From contig NW_026570287.1 in the NCBI RefSeq assembly GCF_019649055.1, positions 620,001 to 684,000 on the forward strand: a stretch of 64,000 nt of DNA, in the 5' to 3' direction. Made by a program: the position numbers and the translations under genes. Below the pieces are notes generated by a model. That model saw only the letters and a list, made by a program, of their open reading frames with translations. It had not been told where the DNA came from and did not search any database. This DNA comes from Paramacrobiotus metropolitanus. Lineage: Eukaryota > Tardigrada > Eutardigrada > Parachela > Macrobiotidae. This document shows positions 1 through 9,178 of the stretch, one piece after another; the first letter of the stretch is position 1, and each line of letters starts with the position of its first letter.

Positions 1-191
1 CGCTGTTTGTAAATCAGGTAGAGGAATTTTAATTTGCCTCGTTCTGTCCAATTCGTCAGCCCGACTGGGACAATGCCGACTAACACGCTTCGAACAATAT
101 GAATTGGAAGCAACTGATTCTTGTCGAACCAAATAACGTAACAAACATAAATACATAATATCCAGAACAAGTAAATCCGCGTTCCTGTAGA
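1..191. other. Intergenic / 3' flank of copy A
   Basis: No coding potential is seen. This should hold the 3' UTR of the minus-strand gene whose stop codon is at 192-194. No clear poly(A) signal was picked out. Confidence 0.4.
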
Positions 192-2958
192 TTATTTCTT
201 TCTTTTCTTGCGAACTTGCCGCGTTACAGGTGCCTTAGTAACCTTGACCAAAGAAGGATCATCAGTCAGGAGACCTTTTTTCAGGACCGTTCTCTTGTAA
301 TCCTTAAACCAGTAGCCCACTGTTAAGGCTAAAAAACCCACATCCTCGAGCAGCCGACCAGAATTTCTTGTGAACTCTGAAAGGAAAAATAATTTCTATA
401 AAGTAAAGAAAAGATACCACATTAACAATAAGCAGCAGGAAGGCTGATGGAGCCATCTATCATCATCATTTACCGTCAAGCATTTTTAGAAATCCTTTGC
501 TAACAACCGAAGCAAAAAGAACTTTGGACGAATCGGCTCCGGGTTGTAGCTGTTGTTTCCGATGGAGATAGCACATGTGCAGCAAAGTCTGTTCATCGAA
601 AATTTTATAACACAATGCACGGATCCATCGGGAACTTTCTGGATAATCAGTATGAGACTGTTCACTACAAAAGTATTCCAGATCGGTTTTCTGAATGTAC
701 ACTGGCGGATCATCGCCAAGAAGCCAAAGAGGAACGTAGCCTGGCCGTGGAAACAAGTATGACGGCCGGAAATCTATAATAATATTACAGACGTATGTAT
801 ATTTATGCCAAACACGTTTATTACGGGATTCGATGACGCACTAAAAAAAAGATACCTGGATGGTTATAAGGAAGAAGAGGATTCAATTGCGCATCACCGA
901 TGGGAGGAATGAGCGAATGAGACTGATTATCTCCGCTTTGTTTTGCCCTTTTTCCCTGCGGTGGCAGCAGATCTGAAAAGATTTCAGACGTTCACCAAAA
1001 TCAAATACATCAGGGACGTGGACACAGCACCGCAAGAACCTTACTCAATTCTTTTTTCATGAGATATTGACTTCGATGCCCGAGTTGAGCCATTTTGTCT
1101 GCTACTTTCTGTACGTAATTCTTGTGTCGCAATACAGACATGATCGCTCTGATGATCCGCGCGGCATCAAGAGGTGGTCGCTCGCCATTAACAACACCAC
1201 CATGATTCAGGTTCACGAATTCTAAATTTAAAGAACACGTTAATAAACACGGTAATTCATTCGTGAATAGAGAAGAGCCAATTCGTTTTCATGCATACCG
1301 GCAATTTTTGTAAGAAATTCGTTGTCAAAAATTTCACAGATGTCTGCTCGCTTAAAAGGCAGTTTATTGGTAAATTTCCCCAGCGAATCCATGAGATCAA
1401 TGGCGAAGTGGGCAGCCGGTATATGAACAGCCATTCTCTTCACACGTCGTTGTTGTGTTTTGGGAAGGTACCTCGTTCGGGTTTTTTCAAGTATTCGTCT
1501 GGGGGCATAAATACCGGCTCCGGGATAAATCTCCTGCTTACCTCCATCAGGCTGTCTTAGGTACTGTTTAACTAAATCAGCATAGGCGATCTGCGAATCA
1601 TTCAGTTCTACAAGTAACAAAAGAAACAGCTTTAACCGACAAACATGAGCGAATACCATTCCGAATGTGTGTTTGTACTTAATTGGCGTAATAGCAAGGT
1701 TACCTGGCCCTGGTTTCGGTTGACGTTTTGAACCAGTCGATTTTTCGCCATCGTCTGCAACCAGTAGCATTACTAAAATTTTAAGTAAGTACAACCTACA
1801 GATCAAGAAAGCATAGCCTACTTGTAAAGTAGAAAGCGAAGGCAAAAAAAAACATAAACGCTGTACATACTCTCGTTATAATTAATAATTAGTATCAGTT
1901 AGCGAAACCACACGGAATTTACAGTTTATTTTACAACTCCACCCCATGAATATTAACACTTAACTTAATGTAAAAATAATTCACTAAATATTCATCACTG
2001 AAATAACTGATATGCGCAGTCGTAATACCAGTAGTGCAGGCACTGCAGGCACAATTTTAAAATTATATACACGATATTAGGCTAATCGGGAAAGAAATAA
2101 CAAGTACTGTATATAAAAATACCAATTTATACACTGCATCAACATAACGGCATATGGCAAATGATATGGGTGCTTCAAGAAATAACACGACATCCAAAAA
2201 GTTGTTTGTCAGAACTGCGCAAAATTTCGCTCTTTACTAGCTCTGCAGCTAGTGTAGTCTAGATTCTATAACAACATTACAGATACAACAACAAGCTAAC
2301 GCATGAACAACCCTAAACACGACATACTTGTTTCCGAATCTGCAGAACTGTTATCTTCAGAAGGAGCATAATCGCAATCCGCATCATCCATATCCCTGGG
2401 CTCGCAGTCGCCGTAGTTCAAGCTGCCAACAACAGCAGCGTCATTATCACACGGAAAGTCCACCGTACGATCAGACTGTGCAACAGTTGGCTGTTGGACT
2501 TCTTCCCTGACACATTCATCGTCCGGAACATGAGGGAACAGCTCGACGTATTGCAACAATTTGACTACATCCATGACTGACGAGATGTGAGGAGCCAGGG
2601 GCAAAATTTTCTGCACAACGTCATCCTCTTCCGGAACGTCATTTTCCGCCAGGAAGGCCGAAGGCACCAGTCTGACTTCGGAGTGCTTTCCCAGTTGAAA
2701 CAACTCTGGCCTGATGCAGACACACTTGGCAAATTTGGGCTCATCCCCGCCGAGATCCAGCTGATAGAACAGCAAAACCTTATTTTCTCTATCAACAGCT
2801 TTCCTCCACACCGTCGAGTGGTCTGGCTCAGGATCGATGAGATTGGCCAGCTCTTCGAATGAGCAAGATGGTGCGCAATCGCTCTTGTCTTTGCTTCGGG
2901 AGTTGACTGAACGAGCTGCTGCGGATCTTCGCGATAAAGTAAAATACAAACGCCTCAT
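192..2958 (-). CDS. Uncharacterised seven-exon family, copy A
   Basis: I do not recognise this protein; it is one of three paralogues in the window. Exons in transcript order are 2328-2958, 1704-1754, 1299-1607, 1045-1221, 856-972, 474-773 and 192-376, with GT-AG introns all in phase 1. The model totals 1770 nt, or 589 aa. The start at 2958 was chosen because copies B and C begin with the same M-(K/R)-R-L motif. Exon 1 encodes a domain of about 110 residues (FEELANLIDPEP, then TVWRKAVDRE and LLFYQLDLGG) followed by an acidic, serine-rich stretch. Exon pairs 3+4 and 6+7 look like two copies of one module, each ending in an F-(I/V/T)-x-N region and a helix rich in Leu, Ile and Arg. The C-terminus is strongly basic (RQVRKKRKK), possibly a nuclear localisation signal. 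There is no signal peptide or TM segment. A nuclear or DNA-binding role, for instance a diverged BEN-like fold, is only a guess. Copy A is the most divergent of the three. Confidence 0.75.
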
Positions 2959-4136
2959 TTGTTGGCCGATGATTGAAAAAGTGAATCAGATAAAACTGAG
3001 TGATAAAGGACATAACCTCAAAAACTTCGTGACGAAATGACAGAAATTCTGACGCAAAAGGTACAAAACTAATAATGTGTTGACAAAGTCACAAAGCTTT
3101 CATAACCCGACAAAGGTTTTTTTCTGATTAATTTTCCCTTCACTTGTCAACTTTGTGCAGTAACCTGTAACAGTAAGCGGAAGCGCTAAACGCACACTGT
3201 AAGCGTTTCTTTCCCCTTCGGGCGTCGCGTACAAGTAAGTACAGTTTTTACTTTTTACTGATTGTGAGGACATTTCTTTTTTCCGTGCAGCATTACAAGG
3301 TACGCCACTTACTGTATGCCAGGAGGCGCTTTTGAAAAGCAGTTTGTGGAATTACCAAAACAGCTGCGCATTGGGCAACCCCTGCAGGTTTGGTGTTTTT
3401 TCGATTTGTTCAAATTCATACAATCCGTGCGTACCATAGCTTAAAAAATGCAGAAAAAAAAGTTAAGTTTGAAAACGAAAAGTCTATAAGCAAAAAGTTT
3501 TGAAAGAAACGTTTGATTTGCGATTTAAGAGAATTTCGTTCAGCATGGAGGTCTACGAGGCGGTTTGCCATAGACCGCTCTGCTGAACGCTTTGCCATAG
3601 ACCGCTTCTCTTAAATCGCAAATCAAACGTTTCTTTCAAAACTTTTTGCTTATAGACTTTTCGTTTTCAAACTTAACTTTTTTTTCTGCATTTTTTAAGC
3701 TATGGTACGCACGGATTGTATGAATTTGAACAAATCGAAAAAACACCAAACCTGCAGGGGTTGCCCAATGCGCAGCTGTTTTGGTAATTCCACAAACTGC
3801 TTTTCAAAAGCGCCTCCTGGCATACAGTAAGTGGCGTACTTACAAGAATTTTTGCCTTTTGAAACTTTTTAGTTTTCGGTTCCGAACAGAGATTATTGTT
3901 TTTTTGTTGACCAGTAAGCAGTAGATGGTTGATTTGCTCTTTGGTGTGTTCGATGGTTATTCTGGAGACAGACCGCTGGAACCCGCGAAAAGGGGTGACT
4001 ACTCGTTAATCCTAACTTCGAAAGTGGATGTTTGAGCAGGCTTCGTGATTGAGATTGCGCCACCATTCTTTTGTTGCATTATTAGTTATTATCGCTTCTT
4101 CCTTGCAATTATTACTCCCGCTTACAATTTGCAAGC
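2959..4136. promoter_or_regulatory. Head-to-head intergenic region, copy A / Tim10
   Basis: This is the divergent promoter interval between minus-strand copy A and plus-strand Tim10. Nearly half of it is a foldback element at 3300-3839. A GTAAGT at 3235-3240 and a pyrimidine-rich acceptor ending in CAG at 3290 could bound a 56-nt intron in a Tim10 5' UTR. That is inference without transcript support. No TATA box is obvious. Confidence 0.35.
3300..3839. mobile_element. Foldback (long inverted-repeat) transposable element
   Basis: The two arms, 3300-3533 and 3606-3839, are each 234 bp and read as reverse complements with no indel seen. They flank a 72-bp loop (3534-3605). The ends read GTACGCCACTTACTGTATGC inward from both sides. 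The element is bracketed by an exact 7-bp direct repeat, TTACAAG (3293-3299 and 3840-3846), the mark of transposition. The loop holds a 16-bp direct repeat (TTTGCCATAGACCGCT at 3564-3579 and 3591-3606) and a 9-bp inverted repeat (CGTTCAGCA at 3537-3545 with its complement at 3581-3589). No transposase is encoded, so it is non-autonomous. A 7-bp duplication fits hAT, P or Dada-like elements better than mariner, but I do not recognise the termini. Confidence 0.9.
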
Positions 4137-4424
4137 ATGGCCGGCATGCAGGGCTTGACTCCGGAGCAACTGAACATCGTTGCGGAGCTGGAAATCGAGA
4201 TGATGTCTGATATGTACCATCGCATGACTAACGGATGCTTCCAGAAGTGTCTTCCCCTGAAATTTAAAGATTCAGAGCTTACAAAGGGTGAATCAGTATG
4301 CGTGGATCGCTGTGTCGCCAAGTATCTGGAAGTGCATGACCGTATAGGGAAGAAACTGACTGCTATGTCCATGCAGGACGAAGCCGCAATGAAGCAACTG
4401 CAAACCGCAGCGGCACCTCGGTAA
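4137..4424 (+). CDS. Tim10: Mitochondrial import inner membrane translocase subunit Tim10
   Basis: This is a small TIM chaperone of the mitochondrial intermembrane space. With Tim9 it forms the hexamer that escorts hydrophobic precursors from the TOM channel to TIM22 and SAM. The 95-aa single-exon ORF has the twin CX3C motif, CFQKC near residue 38 and CVDRC near residue 61, whose cysteines form two disulfides. The N-terminal helix (LNIVAELEIEMMSDMYHRM) and the spacing between motifs match Tim10 rather than Tim9, Tim8 or Tim13. There is no presequence, as expected for a Mia40 substrate. The ATG lies in a fair context (AGCATGG). The gene sits between two copies of an unrelated minus-strand family and has a foldback element about 300 bp upstream. 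Confidence 0.96.
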   Translation: MAGMQGLTPEQLNIVAELEIEMMSDMYHRMTNGCFQKCLPLKFKDSELTKGESVCVDRCVAKYLEVHDRIGKKLTAMSMQDEAAMKQLQTAAAPR

Positions 4425-5149
4425 CAGTGAACCGTATAATCGTATTTCAGGGGTATATTTCGAGCGAGGTGACTGGTTGTTTGAATTACCAGCAACTGTC
4501 TTTTACTATTTGGATACGGAAAATGGGTGAAATTATTTGATAAACGCGTATGCTGGACGTTTGCCAGTTGCGCACATGCCGTTACTTTGTACAGTGAGAT
4601 GTTGTTTGGTAATTTGGTTGATGAAATGCATTATTATCAAAAAATCTGTAAACTACTAGTATTTAATCTTGTTGTGGTACTTTGGAATACGAGATACAGT
4701 TTTTGGATGCGGGCCAGTGGACATCTGACAAACAAAAAAAATCAAACAATCGCATAAGATTTTTTTGTAGCCGTTTTATAGCTTTAAGTAACATCCTGTC
4801 CAGTTGTCTGCTCTATTTCTACCTAGTGTTTTCTACAGTGTTTCTTTCAGTGCAAATACTTGATACAAAATGCTGTACTCGGACTTATTAGGTTTATTCG
4901 TATAAAAATCTATCCATCCGTATAAAAATTGAGTAAGTAAATTATGGATTCCAAAAGTTTACAAACACTAAGCAGTATGAACGAGGGTTTTCATTACTAT
5001 TCTGCACATGCAACTGGCCGATCTATTACCATTACGGAGCAACACTGCAATCAGGAAAAAAGCATAATTTATTGTCATATGCAACGAAAGTTGCAAAGGA
5101 ATACAAATCAGGAAAGTGAACAAACGTACGGTACAGAGGGAAACCCAAT
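4425..5149. other. Tail-to-tail intergenic region, Tim10 / copy B
   Basis: This AT-rich spacer holds the convergent 3' UTRs of Tim10 and copy B. Several short open frames occur, but none has recognisable composition or homology. A minus-strand AATAAA lies at 5068-5073. Confidence 0.4.
5068..5073 (-). terminator. Poly(A) signal, copy B
   Basis: The plus strand reads tttatt, so the minus strand has canonical AATAAA about 80 nt beyond the copy B stop codon. Confidence 0.45.
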
Positions 5150-7915
5150 CTATTTCAATCCAACAATTTTCTTGTATCGTAAACCCACTACGATTTTGCT
5201 GTTAATGTTGACCGATGAAGGATCATCATTCAAAATTTTCTTTTTCACGACTGTACGTTGATTTTCTCTGAACCAATTCCTCAGAATAGCGGTCAAGGCA
5301 TCCCTGTTTATCGGATCACGACTGGAGGTGTGGTTGTTTATGAACTCTGCAGAACAAAAAAGAAATGCATATGATTGTTCCAGTTTTCTTGAAGATCAAA
5401 CTTCCATAATAATATCAACAAATAATATCCTCCATAATAAGAAAAATCAAATAATCATCCACAAAAGCCCTCACTGGACAATCCCAAACAGCAGACGCTT
5501 GGAGTTATTCCACTTATTACAAACAACAAAGCGAATTCTGACAGTTCAACGATATTCCAAAGTTTGATTAATCGCTCCGGAGTTATTGATAACAAAAATA
5601 TCGACTCTCAGGTGAAACAGATATTTATTCACCTACCTTCAATTGTCTTAATGAACCCTGTGCTGACAAACTGGTGAAAATAAACATATTTCGGTTTTCC
5701 TTCGTCTTCTTGCTTTTTTTCGAGGTAGTACATGTGAAATATGGCTTGCTGATCCATAATCTGATACATGAGGGCACGGATCCACCTGCTCATTTTTGGG
5801 TATTCATTACGCGACTGCGCACTGATAAAATAATCCCGCCAGCTGTTCTTAATGTATACAGGTGGAACATTTCCTCCCTGGATTAACGGGACGTAGTCCT
5901 GCCTGGGAAACAGGTACGACGGCCAAAAATCTGAAATACGGATATAGCTTGTCAAAATTCCGCCGTACTATCGACAACAAGTAAAGGTACCGCACTACGC
6001 AGTTCCTACCTGGGTGATTAAATGGAAGTAAAGGATTCCATGGAATATTTCCTGCTGGAGAAATCAAGGAAACGTTAAGAGCAGAACCCGAAACGGGCTG
6101 AGTACGGGGGTTCCGCCGCTCTAAAAATAAAAAAGACCTACAAACCGATTTTGATTACTGGCCTACAAATTGTATAAACTATAAAGGTTAAGAATCTGAT
6201 ACCAAAAGCAAGCAGCCATATAAAATACCCATCAACTTGCACATGCTCCTGTACCTTTTTTTGGCTTATACTTATAACCATTTGCTCTCTTTTCACGATT
6301 TTGATGGTAATGTCGTAGTTTTACACGTATGGCTTTTCTGATTTCCTGCACGGACGCTGAAGGTCTACTGCCGTTCAAAATTTCCGGATGGTTTAAATCG
6401 ATAAATCCTGCATCAACAACGCCCCGAATCAGCAAAATGCCCGCTGGTACAACGCAGTAACGATCTGTAGTTACTAGCTCAGCCTGTTTTCCACCCACGT
6501 GCTACTTTTGTCAGATATTCTTCATCGAACACCTGAGCCGTATGATCCCAGTGCACTTTGTCCGTGAATTTTCCAAGAGAATCCATTAATTCCACTGCAA
6601 AAACCGATCCCGGTCCTTTGCTGTTTAGGATCCTCACGCGGTCGTTGTTCTGCTTTGTGCACTGCTTCAGATATCGGTCCCGAATGCGTTTAAGAAGCTT
6701 CGAGGGAGCATAAATACCGGCATCAGGATAAATCTCCACTTTGCCTCTTCCGGGCTGGCTTAAGCTGTGCTTCACCAGTTTCGCATACGCAATCTGGGCA
6801 TCGTTCAGCTCTGAAAGACATCAACCTTCCAGTACAGGCAAGAAAATTCAGATAAATGCAGTCACACCTGGTTCCGGTAGGGGAAGACGCTTGGATGCAG
6901 TTTTCGGTGTATTTGGGAGTGCTGCAAACGATACCATAAATGTTTGGCCTAAAAAGACTCTTGCAATGCTAAAAAAAGTATTGATAAAAAATTTTCGAAG
7001 GTTCAAACTCAGACTAAGTTATAAGACATCTATAACAATATACACAAAGATATACATGCTGCTTAACAAGGGACAAAAATTACAAACAACAATTATGCAG
7101 TAAAATTAATCATAACCAACTTTTTACATTTCATTATGGTATTCATACAATTACTGTCTTATCTTGCAATACATAATCACGGGGACAGAACAGATACCAG
7201 ATTGCGATCACCAAACACTCAAGTTTACTAAAAATCAGATTCAAACACCAGATCTGAAGATGGCTTTTACTGCTCAAAAGTTTACGATGTTACCATTTTT
7301 TTCGGGCGCAGCCGGTGTTGCATCATCAGAGTCAACGTCAAAGCCAGATAGAAGATCGTCACAGCGGTTGTCCTCATCTTCCAAATGTGTCTCCTTTTCC
7401 ACGCTGACTTTTTCCACCAGATTTACAGGAGGAGTGACGTTTTTTTCGTGAGTTACTTTTACTTGTTTATCGCTGTCCAGATCATCATCCGGTGTCGCAG
7501 GGTACAATTCGACATACTGCAGCAGTCGTACCACGTCCATAATAGAAGTGATGATAGGTGCAACAGGCAACACAGTCCGAACGCTTTTATCAGCAACGAG
7601 ATCATCATCTAGGAATACTGACGGAATCAATTGGATTTTCGTATGCCTGCTCAACCGGAACGCTTCCGGTTTGATGCAGACGCATTTAGAGAATTTGGGT
7701 AATTCACCACCGAGATCCAGTTGATAGAACAGCAATGCTTTCTGATCCCTGTCGACAGCTTTCCTCCACACTGTTGCCGTTGTGTTTGGCTCTGGGTCCA
7801 TGAGATTGGCCAGTTCGTCGAATGTGCAGGGTGGTTCCGCACCGTTGTTGGACCCCGAAGTGCAGCTGGCTAGGGGTGTGCGGCTGCAAGGAAGTGTGAA
7901 CTGCAGGCGCCTCAT
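5150..7915 (-). CDS. Uncharacterised seven-exon family, copy B
   Basis: Paralogue of copies A and C; function unknown. Exons in transcript order are 7294-7915, 6868-6921, 6499-6810, 6255-6407, 6010-6120, 5637-5930 and 5150-5346. All junctions are phase 1 and give 1743 nt, or 580 aa, in frame throughout. The start at 7915 (MRRLQFTL) aligns with the other copies; an in-frame ATG 24 codons upstream is possible but not shared. Exon 1 encodes the FDELANLMDPEP domain followed by an acidic tail. Exon 2 is a short basic and proline-rich linker (KRLPLPEPE). Exons 3+4 (LNDAQIAYAKLVK, then AVELMDSLGKFTDKV, then FIDLNHPEIL) and exons 6+7 (FWPSYLFPRQDYVPL, then FINHTTSSRDPIN) look like repeats of one module. 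The C-terminus reads VVGLRYKKIVGLK, nearly identical to copy C but not to A. There are no TM segments or signal peptide. It is the best-preserved member. Confidence 0.8.
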
Positions 7916-8280
7916 TGCACTCTTGTAGTCTTGTGGATAAACTGCTGAACTTGAATTCAGGAGCCCTGGGCAGGAGTAGGGGTCCAAAAATCAACACCTT
8001 CCAAGCAAAAGGAATGTAAGGTACATAAAGACTGGCCAAGCAAACAAGCCTCTGCGTCTGATAAAATTAGTACTGGAAAGGTGGAAGAGCTTCGAAAATA
8101 AACATGGACGGTAAGACGGTACACATTACAAAACTGCACTATATCGAAACCAGAAAAGTTGACGAAAACCAACAAATTTTGAAAAGATAAACCGTAAACG
8201 GATTTAAAAAAATAAAAACAAGAATTTGTATACTGACGATGAGAAGAGGCATTGTACCAAGTACCAACCACCAACGCCAC

Positions 8281-8326
8281 ACAATCGCACTCCGCAGCAG
8301 GTGGACACTGCGGCACCGTCAGCTGT
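8281..8326. promoter_or_regulatory. Duplicated upstream block, copy B side
   Basis: By eye this 46-bp block matches 12901-12946 at about 39 of 46 positions, sharing GCACTCCG and ACCGTCAGCTGT. It lies about 370 bp upstream of the copy B start; its partner lies about 980 bp upstream of copy C. It was probably carried along with the B/C duplication and may be promoter or 5' UTR sequence. Confidence 0.5.
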
Positions 8327-8767
8327 TTTGCGCAGTCTTAGTACCACTTGCCAACTACCACTACCAGCTTGGTATGTAGTGGTATGTTGTTGTTGACGAA
8401 ATTACAGTACAATTTCAAAACTTCTAACAACGTCGTACTAGACCGGCTTGTATCCACTATCCACTTCTCACAGTTAGACCGCCCTGTTGTTGTTGGAATC
8501 AGATCAGATTAAAAGCACTAATTAAAATATTGTACAGTACCCGTGGCATAATTAGGAAACGCACGATTACAGATGTCGAACACTAGCGACTAGTGATTAC
8601 TGATTCAATCTGATTTTGCAATGTGCATTTCAATTGTTTTTGTCGCTATATTCGCGTAACGAAAATAGGTGCAGTTGAATGTTTGGCATTCGCGCACATA
8701 AGCTGCTAGTCTGCTACAAAAGTTTTGTAAGACAAAAGTCTGCCACAAACCTGAGAAACTGAAGTTG

Positions 8768-8802
8768 AATTTGCACAGTACGTAACAATTTGCACAGTAC
8801 GT
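8768..8802. repeat. Short tandem repeat
   Basis: Two exact 16-bp copies of AATTTGCACAGTACGT (8768-8783 and 8787-8802) are separated by 3 bp. Confidence 0.7.
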
Positions 8803-9178
8803 TCATGAAGTGGTGCATCGTTTTGTAAACCATTTATCTGTACATTTAATATTGCTCAAATCCCACTTCTGAGTTTTGAATATTCTTTTGGGTGTGGCAT
8901 CTTTTGTTTCGAAGTTTAAAACAACCGCACTGAGAACTTTTCATTCAGTGTTTCTTCGTATTAAAACGATGTCCAGTTGCTTATTTTGTGCATACATCCC
9001 TGCTCGGCTACTCCTAGTTATCGACTTTAAACTTAGGTAATTAAAAAAATATGTAGTCTATTTCTACTCTAGCTTTTTATAAGCTCCAATTAGGATTCAC
9101 AATTTATGAATACTAATGCTTGCACACGCGGCTGCCAGAAAGTAGGCACATGGGAAGTACAGAAATCGAATAGCCGAG

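Larger units (their letters stand above)
7916..9178. promoter_or_regulatory. 5' flank of copy B / 3' flank of copy C
   Basis: This is non-coding by inspection. It contains a 46-bp block at 8281-8326 that recurs upstream of copy C, and a short tandem repeat near 8768-8802. The part next to 9178 should be the copy C 3' UTR. Confidence 0.4.

Noticed and set aside
3416-3598. Open frame within the foldback element
   Set aside because: It spans an arm and the loop of the inverted repeat and does not resemble a transposase.
4527-5567. Plus-strand frames between Tim10 and copy B, some overlapping the last exon of B
   Set aside because: They are antisense shadows or random AT-rich frames without conserved features.
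7916-7987. Upstream in-frame ATG at 7987 as the start of copy B
   Set aside because: The extra 24 residues have no counterpart in copies A or C, so the shared M-(K/R)-R-L start was preferred.
8281-8400. Possible structured RNA gene in the shared upstream block
   Set aside because: Only 46 bp is conserved, with no cloverleaf, Sm site or Pol III signals.
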